This document shows, piece after piece, positions 45,604-55,638 of a stretch of 64,000 nt of DNA (position 1 is its first letter; the number at the start of each line of letters is the position of its first letter). The notes below the pieces were generated by a model. The model was given only the letters and a program-made list of their open reading frames with translations. It made no database searches and had not been told where the DNA came from. Source of the DNA: Auricularia sp. M13 (taxonomy: Eukaryota; Basidiomycota; Agaricomycetes; Auriculariales; Auriculariaceae); assembly GCA_037042915.1 (NCBI GenBank), contig CM073202.1, forward strand, positions 372,001 to 436,000. The letters are read 5' to 3'. The position numbers and the translations under genes are program-made.

Positions 45604-46945
45604 TCAATACGAGCCTTTGCCGAGACGGCGCTTCTTCTTCTTTTCCGGGCTGCTCTGTGAGCCGTCGACGCAGGTCAAGAACCCCGTCAACCTGTTCAGC
45701 GCAAACGCCTGTTTCTCGGCGTCGACGTCGGCCTTATCCTGGCTATACACGCTGACGGTGCTGATGCATCCGCCCTTCGCGAGCGCAGCGCGCTCGGTCG
45801 GCAGCCTGGACGAGCCGCAGGTCGTGACGTCGTCGGCCGCGCCCTCCTCGGCGTCGAAGACGCGCGCAAAGACGAAGCGGAACTTGTCGGCGCTGTTGCA
45901 ATCATCCGACACCGCGGGGAAGTTGACGTTCATCGCGGTGCCGTTGAAAAGGTAGGGCCCGGGAGTCGCGGTGAGCGCTGTGACGACGCGGACGGCGAGC
46001 GCCGCGTAGACCTCGGAGTACCCGTTCGGGACGGTTGTGTAGGACTGAGAATCGATTTCAAATATGAGATCTGAAGGTTAAATGTCAGGCTGATCTCTCA
46101 CCTCTTGCCTGCCGCTCGGGCCCGAGAAGGAGATGGCGGGGAAGCCGAGCTTGTTAGCCTCGGTTGCGGCGCCGCTGCACATGCAAATGAGCTTCCTTCG
46201 TGTGGGCAATCCGTGCGCGCAGACGGCACTCACACAGTGCCGGAGATCAACACAGTGTCACCCGCATTACCACCTGAGGACATCGTCAGATTAAGGATCT
46301 ACACTCAATGTGGCATCACGATGGCTACAAACCGATGTTGGGGCCGGCGACGACGAGCTCGGGAGGCGAGTCCCAGAACTTAGGTGCGAGCTCCTGGATA
46401 CCATAGCGGACTGAGGTCACACTTTTCATGCTCATCAGGTTATCATATCGCTGAGAACGTCGGACTACGCACGGGTAGGAATTGACCCAGTTCAAGCGAG
46501 CTGCAGGTAACGCATGTCAGGAAGATCTTGCAACGTGACAGACAAAGATTAACTCACGGTCAGTCGCGTTGAAGCCGTATGGCTCATTGGTAACAGGACA
46601 AGAATCGTACTGGCATGGCGTGGTACGCGGCGTGGGGACCTTGTCCGTCGAACCAGTTCCGCTCCTGTCTTGGGCGGGGCAGGACAGAATCAACTACGAA
46701 AGCAATTCAGTCTGTTGAGTGAAGACGAGCGAATAAAGTTATATATATACCTCGTGCCCCTCCGCGTCGAGAGCATCGAAGAATGCGCGGACGTTGGAAG
46801 CAGCCCAGCCTCAAAGCAGGCCGTCAGCAACCAAAGTTACCAAAAGATCCAGCTGCATCGGATGCTTACCGTCGTCATTGCCCATCACGATGCGGAGGGC
46901 ATGGACGTGGGCAACGCCCGCGAGGAGGAAGAAAGTAGAACGCAT
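45604..46945 (-). CDS. Secreted SurE-type 5'/3'-nucleotidase or acid phosphatase
   Basis: Eight exons on the minus strand: 46945-46870, 46809-46751, 46693-46558, 46500-46473, 46430-46333, 46273-46234, 46174-46102 and 46044-45604. Phases agree and give 316 residues. It begins with a signal peptide (MRSTFFLLAGVAHVHA), then the SurE start RIVMGNDDG with the metal-binding Asp pair, AQDRSGTGS (phosphate-binding loop), RLNWVNSYPMKSV, ELVVAGPNIG with the metal-binding Asn, SGTVGAATEA and YLFNGTAMNVNFP. SurE proteins are metal-dependent phosphatases acting on nucleoside monophosphates; in fungi the family includes exported acid phosphatases. The C-terminus ends in a basic run (KKKKRRLGK). Four exons are under 80 bases. 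No neighbour suggests a specific pathway. Confidence 0.87.
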
Positions 46946-47678
46946 GCTCAGAGGCAAAGTAGGGTCACGGCGAACGAGGCTGAAGGAGGGCCACGATCTT
47001 CTGTCTGTTGGCACATGGACACTCTTAAGTAGGTGGGGGCCCCGCTCCCAGATGGGCGGGAACGCGAGGGTGCATCAGCATGTGAGGCGGGCTGCGAAGC
47101 ACTGGGCACGAAGAAGTGATCCATGCAACTGTCAACACTGCCTACTGCGCTTCCGCAATTCTGTCAGCATTCGGAGGAAAGACTTCGACACTCCTGGGGG
47201 AGCATCTTGTGGAGGCGCACATGAAGTCGGCTAGCTTGTGGTGGGAAGGATGCAAAGCGTCATCGGGGCTTGAACACTTGGCGGACAGCTGAAGGAGAGC
47301 TCAAGCCAGTCAGATGATCATCTGATCCTCGCACGGATGTCACTGTGCCGGACTATGGTGGATCTGTACAAGTAGAATCATGGTCCCTGTCTTAGACTGG
47401 ATGGTCCAACGGCAGGATGCTCCACTACCAGCCATTTGGTCTGCAACCCCGGAGAGGAGCAGGTTCGACTCCTGCGCCGGTCGTGATATTTTGCTCCGCG
47501 ACATGGGGTGTGAGGTGCTCGGAAGGGTTGAACAAGTAGGCAAGCTTGCGGTACTGACATGTACTGGTAATTAGTGTAGAATGACACTTGCAGGACAGGC
47601 AAATGGTTTCTGAAGTTTGAAGATCTCATTGTGCTTTGTTCGAACTCCGATCTCCTGCTTTATCCCGAGCGCCAAACT
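46946..47678. other. Divergent intergenic region, SurE / eIF3j
   Basis: Promoters of both flanking genes, with the tRNA gene at 47395-47483 between them. Nothing else seen. Confidence 0.6.
47395..47483 (+). tRNA. Probable tRNA with an intron (isotype not settled)
   Basis: Acceptor arms GACTGGA and GCCGGTC pair at six of seven positions. The D arm is GTCC-AACGGCA-GGAT. The T arm is GCAGG-TTCGACT-CCTGC, fully paired. A box TGGTCCAACGG and B box GGTTCGACTCC fit pol III consensus, and ATTTTGC follows as terminator. The span is about 18 bases too long for a plain tRNA, fitting an intron in the anticodon loop. An anticodon stem CTCC/GGAG can be drawn. Depending on the intron ends, the anticodon could be read as ACC or GCA (Cys); I cannot decide. 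It may also be a decayed copy. Confidence 0.6.
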
Positions 47679-48539
47679 ATGTCCGACTGGGGTGCGTGTT
47701 GCAACCCGCGCGACGCGCAGATACTGATACTGTCCTAGAGAACTCAGATAGCGAGCCATCTGCGCCAGTAAAGGCGCCCGCGCCTATCAAGCCTGTGAAG
47801 AGCAAATGGGAGGGCGAAGACGAGGACGACAACAGCGGCGGTGTACGTGTGTTGTTTCAGCAATATCGGCGTGTCTAACCGTACGTAGGCTGCATGGGAC
47901 GAGTCATCTGACGACGAGGACAAGCCTAAGAAGCCCATCGGAGCTGCTACTGCCACGGCGCCACGGAAAAAGGGCACGCTGAAGGCCAAGCTCGCGCAGA
48001 AAGAAGCCGAACGGGCAGCACGAATCGCGGCTGGCGAAGATTTGAATCCCGAGGAGGAGTTTCTGGACGAGTTCGCCGTGAAGCAGCGCCAGCGAGAGGC
48101 TGAGCTCGCGGCCGACCTCAACAACGCGCAGGACCTGCTCGGCGGCGGCGGCACGCAATCGCAGGCCGCGCAACTCAACTCGCTGCTCACATTCTCGCCA
48201 AAGACGAAGGACGACTTTGCGCAGCTGTCCGACAAGCTTATCAACCTCGTGCTCAAGCAGCACATGTCCAAACCGCTCTACCCGACGTTCGTCGAGATGT
48301 TTGCGCGCGAGCTCGCTGCGCCGCTGCGGGATGTCGAGACGCGCAAGGTCGCGAGCACGCTGACTGCGCTCGCGAACGAGAAGCAGAAGGAGCAGCGGGA
48401 TAAGGCGTCGGGCAAGAACAAGAAGAAGACGGTCTCGAAACCTGCGCTGGGCCTCGGCAAGGTAGCCTCGAAGCTTGACACCAGTGTCTACGAAGAGCCG
48501 CTGGACGATTTTGGAAAGAACGACGACGACTTCATGTAG
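47679..48539 (+). CDS. HCR1: Translation initiation factor eIF3 subunit j
   Basis: Three exons: 47679-47691, 47739-47842 and 47889-48539, giving 255 residues, close to yeast Hcr1 (265). It begins MSDWENSDSEPS, then KSKWEGEDEDD and AAWDESSDDEDKPKK, the acidic Trp-containing N-terminus typical of eIF3j. A Lys/Ala-rich helical part (LKAKLAQKEAERAARIAAGE) and the conserved C-terminal core follow. It ends in DDFGKNDDDFM. Known role: loosely bound eIF3 subunit at the 40S decoding centre that helps AUG selection, ribosome recycling and 20S pre-rRNA processing in yeast. The first coding exon is only 13 bases. Confidence 0.92.
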
Positions 48540-48626
48540 TCTACGCGCTGGTGGAGTCTGTCTTACATGTCGGCCTGTATAGATCTCATCGTAATATGAA
48601 GGCGCCAACTGCACGATACTACACTT

Positions 48627-49984
48627 CTACAACGTCTCTCCCGCTACGAACGTTTCATCTCTGATAGAGCGCGTGCTCAAGTGTGTGTGATAGTCCATCA
48701 TGTCTTGCATACTAATCTTGAACCCGCCACACGCGATGACCACAATGTTCTTGTTCGCGAACGCATCCCCCAAAGACTTGCGCAGAACGTCAGGATCGCT
48801 GGCGGCGGCCACTGCAGCAGCGCACGCGAGCTCTACAAGGACTTTCTCGGACTCTGCGGTAAGAGAGTCAGCGAGTGGCAGCGTAATAGGTTCACATCCG
48901 GTTACCTGCTAGGAGCAACGCCGCTTGCATGCAGCGTTCGTCCGTAATGCTGATGGGGATGACGCCGCCCGGGTGAGCCAGTGCCTTGCGTACCACTGCA
49001 GCGGAAGGGCTCAACGCGCCGAGGGAGCTCGCGCGCGACGTGATACTCGGTAGGCGAGCTAGCGAAATTCCATCGACGTCGACCCTGGCTATGCCATGTG
49101 GAAGCGCGTGCGAGGGATTTTTATTGAGGAGGATTGAGTGGTAAAAGCAAGACGCCCCGTGTGTTTCGACGGTAAGGATCCGAACTACAATGCAGGAATG
49201 AGATCCATTGCAAGGGCATCCCGGAAATAATGGACTCGCCGTCATTCCAGCCTTGGCGTTCGCAGCCTGCGAGCACTCCCCCAAGAAGGCCGCCTCCTCC
49301 CACAGCACACACCACGGCGTCTGGACGGACACCTTCCGGAAGCTGCGATGCGATTTCGTCGATCATGGACGAATGACCTTCCCAGACAAGGGGATGGTCT
49401 TCAAGCGATGAGCTCCCTGGCACAGGCCATGTGAGGTATCATCCATACCGTATGAAGGAATCATGAGCCTCGTCCTAACTGAAATTATAGCGTGCATCTG
49501 TAAACCGATGATAAAAGTCACTGACTCATTGCTGGTCGCGTCGGTCACGAACCGCTTCGCCGCAGCGAACGCGGCGGGGTATCCGTCTCCTTCGAGCACA
49601 ACATTTGCAGAGTTGTTCCCAAGGAAACTAACAACAGTCTCGCTCGAGTCCACGGGTACGAACGTCGTGCAGCGCGCGCCAAGCGTCTTGCACGCGAGCG
49701 AAGCCGCAATAGCGGCGTTTCCGCTGGACGCGATGACGAAGTGCAACTGAGCATTTTCGGCGTGCTTGACGGTTATAAAGTGCGATATACCGCGATACTT
49801 GAACGATTGTGCTGGCTGCAGTGTCTGGGGACGCCGAGTCATTCAGCGAAATGACTCGGACATCGAACGCCGAAGCACTCACCTCGAGTTTGACCCACAC
49901 GCTGGTCCCTGCTCTTTCAGAAAGTCCGTATGAGCGTATGAGAGGCGTTTTTGTCCATATGTGGGGAGTTTCGACGAGCGACAT
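48627..49984 (-). CDS. L-serine/threonine dehydratase, PLP-dependent (SDS/CHA1 type)
   Basis: Five exons on the minus strand: 49984-49883, 49824-49506, 49416-49240, 49184-48906 and 48853-48627, giving 367 residues. Fold type II PLP motifs: SFKYRG with the Schiff-base Lys, ASSGNAAIAASLACKTLGA for the substrate and phosphate loop, VVCAVGGGGLLGGVLAG as the glycine-rich PLP-phosphate loop, and VIACGG near the C-terminus. The family deaminates serine to pyruvate and threonine to 2-oxobutyrate. The intron before 49184 has a GC donor (GCGAGT). The intron 49505-49417 is inferred mainly from phase, since a continuous frame also crosses part of it, so about 10 residues there are uncertain. An in-frame upstream extension could add a presequence. 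Confidence 0.88.
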
Positions 49985-51300
49985 GGTTGAGAACGAATTG
50001 CACGAAGCGGAGTTCTTTCGCGCGTTTCTCCACAAGCACGTGACAATTTTTTTCACCGAACAGCAGCAGGGGCCTATCAAGAGAGGCTTCAAGCCTTCGA
50101 CCCTACGGACTTGCAGGAGCGGTGCGTTGCATTGCTCTAGCTGACATGTCTGTTCTTGCCGTGTGAGGAACAGACTGTATAGAATGAGCAGCCAAAAGTC
50201 TCTACTTTCGCTGAATTCCCTTACACTGCTGTCCGTAATCCCTTGGGTACCTATATGAATAAACTCCTGAGCATACAGACATATCCCGGAGGACCTCCCA
50301 AAATTCAGAGAATTTCTTCATTTCATCAGTCTGTTACAAGATGAGTGAATCTTTGGGGCCCTCAGACCCTACATAATTCGTGCACTTGTGCAGTAATGTC
50401 AGAAAATGTGCATTCAGTATACCTAGCTGGGCCATGTAGGACCTAGCTAGTTCTAACCATCTAGCACCTCATATACTAGATCTGGGTAACGACTTGCAGG
50501 CCCAGCGTCTCTGGCATGGTCTGCCAGATCCGCTAGACGATGCTAGGCCCGCCGGATATATTAAGAACGAGCTCGGTCCACCAAGTAGGTGAAAATATGT
50601 ATAATAGCTTGTACACATCGCCCACGCGGGCGTGTGTACTTCATTTGTCACTTCTTACAATCTTACTGCCTGGTATATACTCCGTAACATTACAACCTCT
50701 AAGTCATCTAACAGAGCTTATGCCATTACAACAATACAGTATGTGCAATGAGTTACTAGATACATAATTGTGGAGCGGTGGAGCAAGTGCCGCTGAGTGG
50801 AGCACAACGCGCGCGCTTGATGTCCCATGTACCCCCACCGGGGGCCACTCGATTGACAATGTTTTAATCGCGTTCGACGGCTGATACGCCCCTGGTCCGT
50901 GCGCAAGATTTTTTGAATTGTTCCCTCGTCTGTTCTGGCCGGCATTGACGGCCGGAATAAGGTGCTGCAGCACCCATCTGCCGTTTCAAGACCTCTTTCA
51001 CAATGTGGACATGCTCTCAGACATGAGATAAGCTCTATCTAGACCCTGCTAGGTCTGGCTAGATATACGGTATATGGGAGCTAGGTTTTGGTAGATCTTT
51101 GCCTCTAGCATCATCTTCCTAGACCGAGCTCCTGCACTTTTTCCGACAGTCTCAAACTTCAAAGTTTCTCCAGTCCCGGCTTCCTCTGGCTGTGCCGGCA
51201 TCGGGTTGACTTCGGAAGCATTCATTTCATCGCACGACATTCCGGCTTCGCCGTCTTTCTCGCTCTTACACCGCGTACATCGCCTTTGCCGCCGTCCGCG
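49985..51300. other. Divergent intergenic region, dehydratase / NIPA
   Basis: AT-richer than its surroundings. It holds two clusters of CTAG tetranucleotides (50421-50556, seven; 51031-51122, six), which are usually rare in such DNA. No gene or RNA recognised. Confidence 0.5.
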
Positions 51301-52834
51301 ATGGTGGCCGACAAGTACATTGGCATGCTGCTGGCGGTAGTCGCGTCGTTTGGCATCGGCGCGAGCTCAATTGTCGCCAAAATTGTGCGTCCAATCTCAG
51401 CACTCCAAGTGGCGTCAAATATTCACAGAAAATGCTCATAATATACCTCATGCTTAGGGACTGAACGACGCCGCACGAAAATCCACCGGCGGGCGCGCAA
51501 GTGACGGGTTTGGATATCTCACCAACTCGATATGGTGGGCAGGATCTGTGCTCAGTATGCCGGCTTCATTCTGTCACGCCGTTCCCGCTTCTAATGCATA
51601 AACTGCACAGTGGTCATCGGTGAAGGTTTGTCAGTTAGGCTGGGAAGTAGACAGGGTCCCTGCTGATCATGCCCGGTCTACAGTCGCCAACTTCGCCGCA
51701 TACACATACGCACCACCCATTCTGGTAACTCCGTTGGGCGCACTGAGCGTCATTTTCGCGTACGTTGGTCCCACTAAAATGATCCCACCAACCTTATAAC
51801 GCCCGTCATAGTGCGATACTCGCTAGCTTTATCCTTCATGAGCATTTGGGCCACTTGGGACGCGTAGGCGCCGCGCTGTGCATGCTTGGTTCAGTCATCA
51901 TCGTCCTACACGCACCACAGGACAAGGACATCTCGACAGTCGATGAAATTATGACTTACGCATTGCAACCAGGTATGAATTTCTGCATGACAGAAAACAC
52001 CGTGCTTATGATCCTCAGGATTTGTGATGTACGCGCTCCTGGTCCTGGGCTACACCCTCTACATGATGTACTTTGTCGCGCCCACCCACGGGCCCCGCAA
52101 TCCTGTCGTCTGGATATCCATGTGCTCGCTCGTTGGCTCGATCTCTATCATGTGCATCAAGGGCTTTGGCATCGCGCTCCGCCTGACATTCGAGGGCAAT
52201 AACCAGTTCGGTCACATATCAACGTACATACTGGCCAGCATTGCAGTCGGCTGCCTGCTCATGCAGATGTACTATTACACCAAGGTCCTCGACCGGTTCA
52301 ACACCAACGTGTACGTTCGACCGCGCGCATTGCCCGTTGCCTACCAGCTGACGCTCGCGCAGCGTCAACCCAATCTACTACGTGATGTTCTCCACCGCAA
52401 CCATAATAGCGTCCTTCCTTCTCTTCCAGGGCTTCAACACGACGGACGGGACGAACCTGGCATCGCTCTTTGCGGGCTTCGTCACGACCTTCCTCGGCGT
52501 GCACCTGCTGAACTACGAGCGGCTCGAGGCGGACGCCGGCGCAACGCACCACCACGACCACCACAACGCGAACTCCTCGCGAGCGCCGCTGCGGCTGAAC
52601 GTGGACCCGGAGGACGGCGTGGGCGGCGGCGCGTTCATGCGGAGCGCGGGCGCCGAGACGCCGACGAGCGCGAGCTGGCGCACAGGCACGCACGTCGGCC
52701 GCGGGGGCGAGGTGTACCGCGCGCAGAGCAGTGCGCTCGTCAACGCGTTCGAGATCGAGGAGTCCGAGAACGGCACGAGCGGGGACGACAGCGTGAAAAT
52801 ACACCAGCGCCGGTGGAGTCTGGAGCCGCGCTGA
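51301..52834 (+). CDS. NIPA-type magnesium transporter (DUF803 family)
   Basis: Seven exons: 51301-51384, 51458-51554, 51611-51625, 51684-51759, 51812-51972, 52019-52310 and 52363-52834, giving 398 residues. About nine hydrophobic helices follow the pattern of NIPA/EamA-like carriers, with family text YIGMLLAVVASFGIGASSI, GFGYLTNSIWWAGS, APPILVTPLGALSVIF, ILASFILHEHLG, VNPIYYVMFSTATIIASF and FAGFVTTFLGVHLLN. After the membrane part comes a hydrophilic tail with a His cluster (THHHDHHNAN) and acidic Ser-rich text. Known role of the family: Mg2+ uptake or retention at the plasma or endosomal membrane. Exon 3 is 15 bases. The His-rich tail may bind metal, which is inference. Confidence 0.9.
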
Positions 52835-53235
52835 GCGACTGCTATACATAGGACCCTGGGACTTTCATTCGCTCGTTCGTTGCTTTGTTCCGTTGCATAT
52901 ACTGGATGTAGTAACTTATTGTATTGCACTGTGGATGATTCTTTCAATATCTTCGACGCCACTGATCATGAAGCGCAGGGACCTCGAACCCCGATCCTTC
53001 TCTTGTTCACTCACCGTCATCCTGGGCCAGCGGCAGCCATGTGTAAGGATTGCGCTACTGGGCATGTGAGTTCGTGTGGCTTGTACGCGTTCAGCGCGGC
53101 TGGCGGTCGTCAGCCTCTTCATATGACTGTAAATTTTCTCTGCGCCGTCACTGGACTTGGCTCGCCTATCCAATGCATAAACCATACAACAAATAATCAC
53201 GCTTGAATACAATCCACATCTCAATCACATATTAT
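52835..53235. other. Convergent intergenic region
   Basis: 3' flanks of the NIPA and F-box-like genes. Nothing else seen. Confidence 0.6.
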
Positions 53236-54915
53236 CTACTCGTCGTCTTCATCGTCCTCGTCGACCTCGATGCTATCCCAGCTCCATATGGTGCATAAGG
53301 GACTGCTTATTGCAGCTTGGGGATCGAGAGTGACGATGTCTGCGGTCCGCAAATCCCGCGTCAGGACGACTTTCATCGTGCACCTAGTGCTGAAGCTGAA
53401 AAACTTGAGAAACATCGAGCAGATGCCTTCCATTTCAGAGGATGATGCGTCGGCGGGTAGTAGTGGGTAGTAAAGAACAACCTGCTGGAGCTCGGGGAAG
53501 TCGCTGCAGACGTAGGGGTCCCATGGGGACTTATGTATGTCGATGCGGACGGTGTGAACCGCGGGCCACACCCCTTGCATTTCTGACAGAAAGGAGAGGC
53601 TGCTGTAGCCTTCAGGCTGAAGGGTGACATGAACAGCGGTAATCTGCGATGCGAGAAAGCTCGCCTCCAAGATGTCCAGCAAAAACGAGTTGTTGAAGTC
53701 CCCCGGCCACTCCCAGTGTTGGAACTCGTTAACCTCTACCTCTCGGATGCGGGAAGTAGATAGGCTGCATACGCGTACTTGCATTGTATGCAGCTCCGTC
53801 GATTGTTCGTTGTCCGCCGTGAACATGAAGGGGCCGAGACCGCGAAGCTGAGAGAACATCATGACCGCGGCCTTGTCTCGCGGGATGCTCAGGGAAACAA
53901 AACGAGTGGTGGGATCTGTCAGCGCTCCCAAGACATACAGTTGGTCTTCGCATGACCGTGATACGACGCGAACTGCGTTAAGCCGCGGCGCTGTAGTTAT
54001 ATCGATGTCACGCGGTGGGAACTGGGGTAAGCGGTAGCAAGCCGTGATATCCAGCTGCTCTAGTCGCGGGCAGAGTTGGAACATGCGGGCTACGCCTACA
54101 CAGTCGGGAAAATTGGCCTGAATCTTCAAGTGGCGAACGTGTTCAAATGCAGCATAGCCCACCGCGGATTCGATGGCACAGTCGCACAAGCATAGCGAGT
54201 AGAGAACGGGCGCGTTGCCTAGGAAAATGTCAGGCCCGATTCTCGCGGTTACGCCGAAGTCCATGAAGAGGTCACGCAGCACCGGGGCGGGCTGCCGCAG
54301 GGCATTGATCGTCGATATAGCCAAGTTTGGATGGACCCTGATACATAACAGCTCAGTCCGGTGGAGATGCTGCGAGATGAGCGACAAAATTTCTTCGCCT
54401 AGGGTGGTATCCTCGATTCCAGCTGCAGCGATGCGTAGTCTGACGCTGCGTGAAGAGCAAGCGAGACGAGCCTTCAGCATATCGATGGAAAGACGCCCAC
54501 TATCCGAGTCCACCTGGAAACTCAAATCCACGCCATCGATGTCGTGCCAATAGTCTATATCTCGCGAGTAAGCCGATTGGCTATTTGCCGCTGCAAGCCA
54601 CGTCTTTGAGACCAGGCGAAGAGGTAGGAGCTCCTCGAGGGAGAAATCGACGAAGATGTCGCAAAGCAAGTCCAAAGGCAGATAGTCACCTGTGACCGTC
54701 GGACCAGGTGGAGGAGATCGGATGGGAGCAGTGACCGAGAGTACAACCTGATAGGCTAGAGATCCTGTTGTCCTAAAGGGATTCAGAATGGGTCTACCCG
54801 CGTCGTCATGTCGAAGGCGATGCCTCGCTGGCGGCCAAAGAGAGACGATTGTCTTCTCCCGAGCTCGCAGCACGTGACACAAGAGCTCAAAAAACCGCCT
54901 AGGGTTCGAGACCAT
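53236..54915 (-). CDS. Large F-box-like protein, single exon
   Basis: Uninterrupted frame of 559 residues from the ATG at 54915; 14 further codons upstream are open but lack an ATG. A fungal F-box lies near residues 75-115 (YLPLDLLCDIFVDFSLEELL, RLVSKTWLAAANS). The rest is leucine-rich repeat-like (NAPVLYSLCLCDCAIES, LCPRLEQLDITACYRLPQF), and the C-terminus is very acidic (VDEDDEDDE). Such one-exon F-box genes are abundant in mushrooms and often expand by duplication. Presumed SCF substrate receptor, target unknown. It shows no close similarity to the other F-box genes here beyond the motif. Confidence 0.85.
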   Translation of the reverse strand: MVSNPRRFFELLCHVLRAREKTIVSLWPPARHRLRHDDAGRPILNPFRTTGSLAYQVVLSVTAPIRSPPPGPTVTGDYLPLDLLCDIFVDFSLEELLPLRLVSKTWLAAANSQSAYSRDIDYWHDIDGVDLSFQVDSDSGRLSIDMLKARLACSSRSVRLRIAAAGIEDTTLGEEILSLISQHLHRTELLCIRVHPNLAISTINALRQPAPVLRDLFMDFGVTARIGPDIFLGNAPVLYSLCLCDCAIESAVGYAAFEHVRHLKIQANFPDCVGVARMFQLCPRLEQLDITACYRLPQFPPRDIDITTAPRLNAVRVVSRSCEDQLYVLGALTDPTTRFVSLSIPRDKAAVMMFSQLRGLGPFMFTADNEQSTELHTMQVRVCSLSTSRIREVEVNEFQHWEWPGDFNNSFLLDILEASFLASQITAVHVTLQPEGYSSLSFLSEMQGVWPAVHTVRIDIHKSPWDPYVCSDFPELQQVVLYYPLLPADASSSEMEGICSMFLKFFSFSTRCTMKVVLTRDLRTADIVTLDPQAAISSPLCTIWSWDSIEVDEDDEDDE

Positions 54916-55638
54916 GGCAGTATGGTGGGTAGGTTGGAGATGAAGGCGGGTCAACACCGCAGAGATTTAAAGTGTTCGAGCACAATAGCGAAGAAAACAA
55001 TCACCATTGTTCTGACGATGCCGACATGCCGAGCACAGGTTCTCAGGGTTGCCTCCGTGGACTTGCATACTGTTCGACCGTTCGACGTTGAACTCCGATG
55101 ATTACGCTCTATGACAGCCGTATGCAAAACGATAGACAGTAATAGCACCCGTTGCGTGCTCCACAGCGCCCCCCCGAAAGGTGGCGCCGAGCAGTGGAGG
55201 TTGCTCCTTATGGCAGGTCGGAGGCCTCGCAGACGCCCTCCGTCGGTCATACGAAGCTCTCTGCCGCCGTTTTTGCATCGCAAGAGCCCCACCGAGCTGT
55301 AGACGCGGGTGCAGTTACTGTCTATCGTTTTGCATACGGCTGGAAAGAAACGAACCCTCCGCTCCACGCATGCGTAGGACCTGCGATAGGTGTCCCACGA
55401 ATACGCACACCAATGTCTCTCAAGCTTGCTAACTCCGATGGAATTTTAGTCGGCCGCAAACTTCGTGCCGGGGACGCGCGGGCCACGGCAGGAGAGGGGC
55501 AAGCCAGAATTATTGATTCGCTGAGTTGTTGGTACTCCGTCCGCTCACATCCTATCCGAGGTCTTGCGATTCTCCGTTCTGCTAAAATACAGCTCAATCC
55601 TCGGGCAGCTGCTGCTGTGGAAGCGACCCCACCAACGA
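54916..55638. other. Divergent intergenic region, F-box-like / P450
   Basis: Contains the foldback repeat at 55113-55343. Otherwise no gene recognised; the open frame at 55152-55766 runs into the P450 and looks like noise before its start codon. Confidence 0.5.
55113..55343. repeat. Foldback element with 38-base inverted repeats
   Basis: Left arm 55113-55151 and right arm 55305-55343 are inverted copies with about three mismatches; the core is CAGCCGTATGCAAAACGATA and its complement. The loop is about 150 bases and GC-rich. Total length 231 bases fits a MITE or foldback repeat, but no target-site duplication is evident. It sits about 300 bases before the P450 start. Confidence 0.8.
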
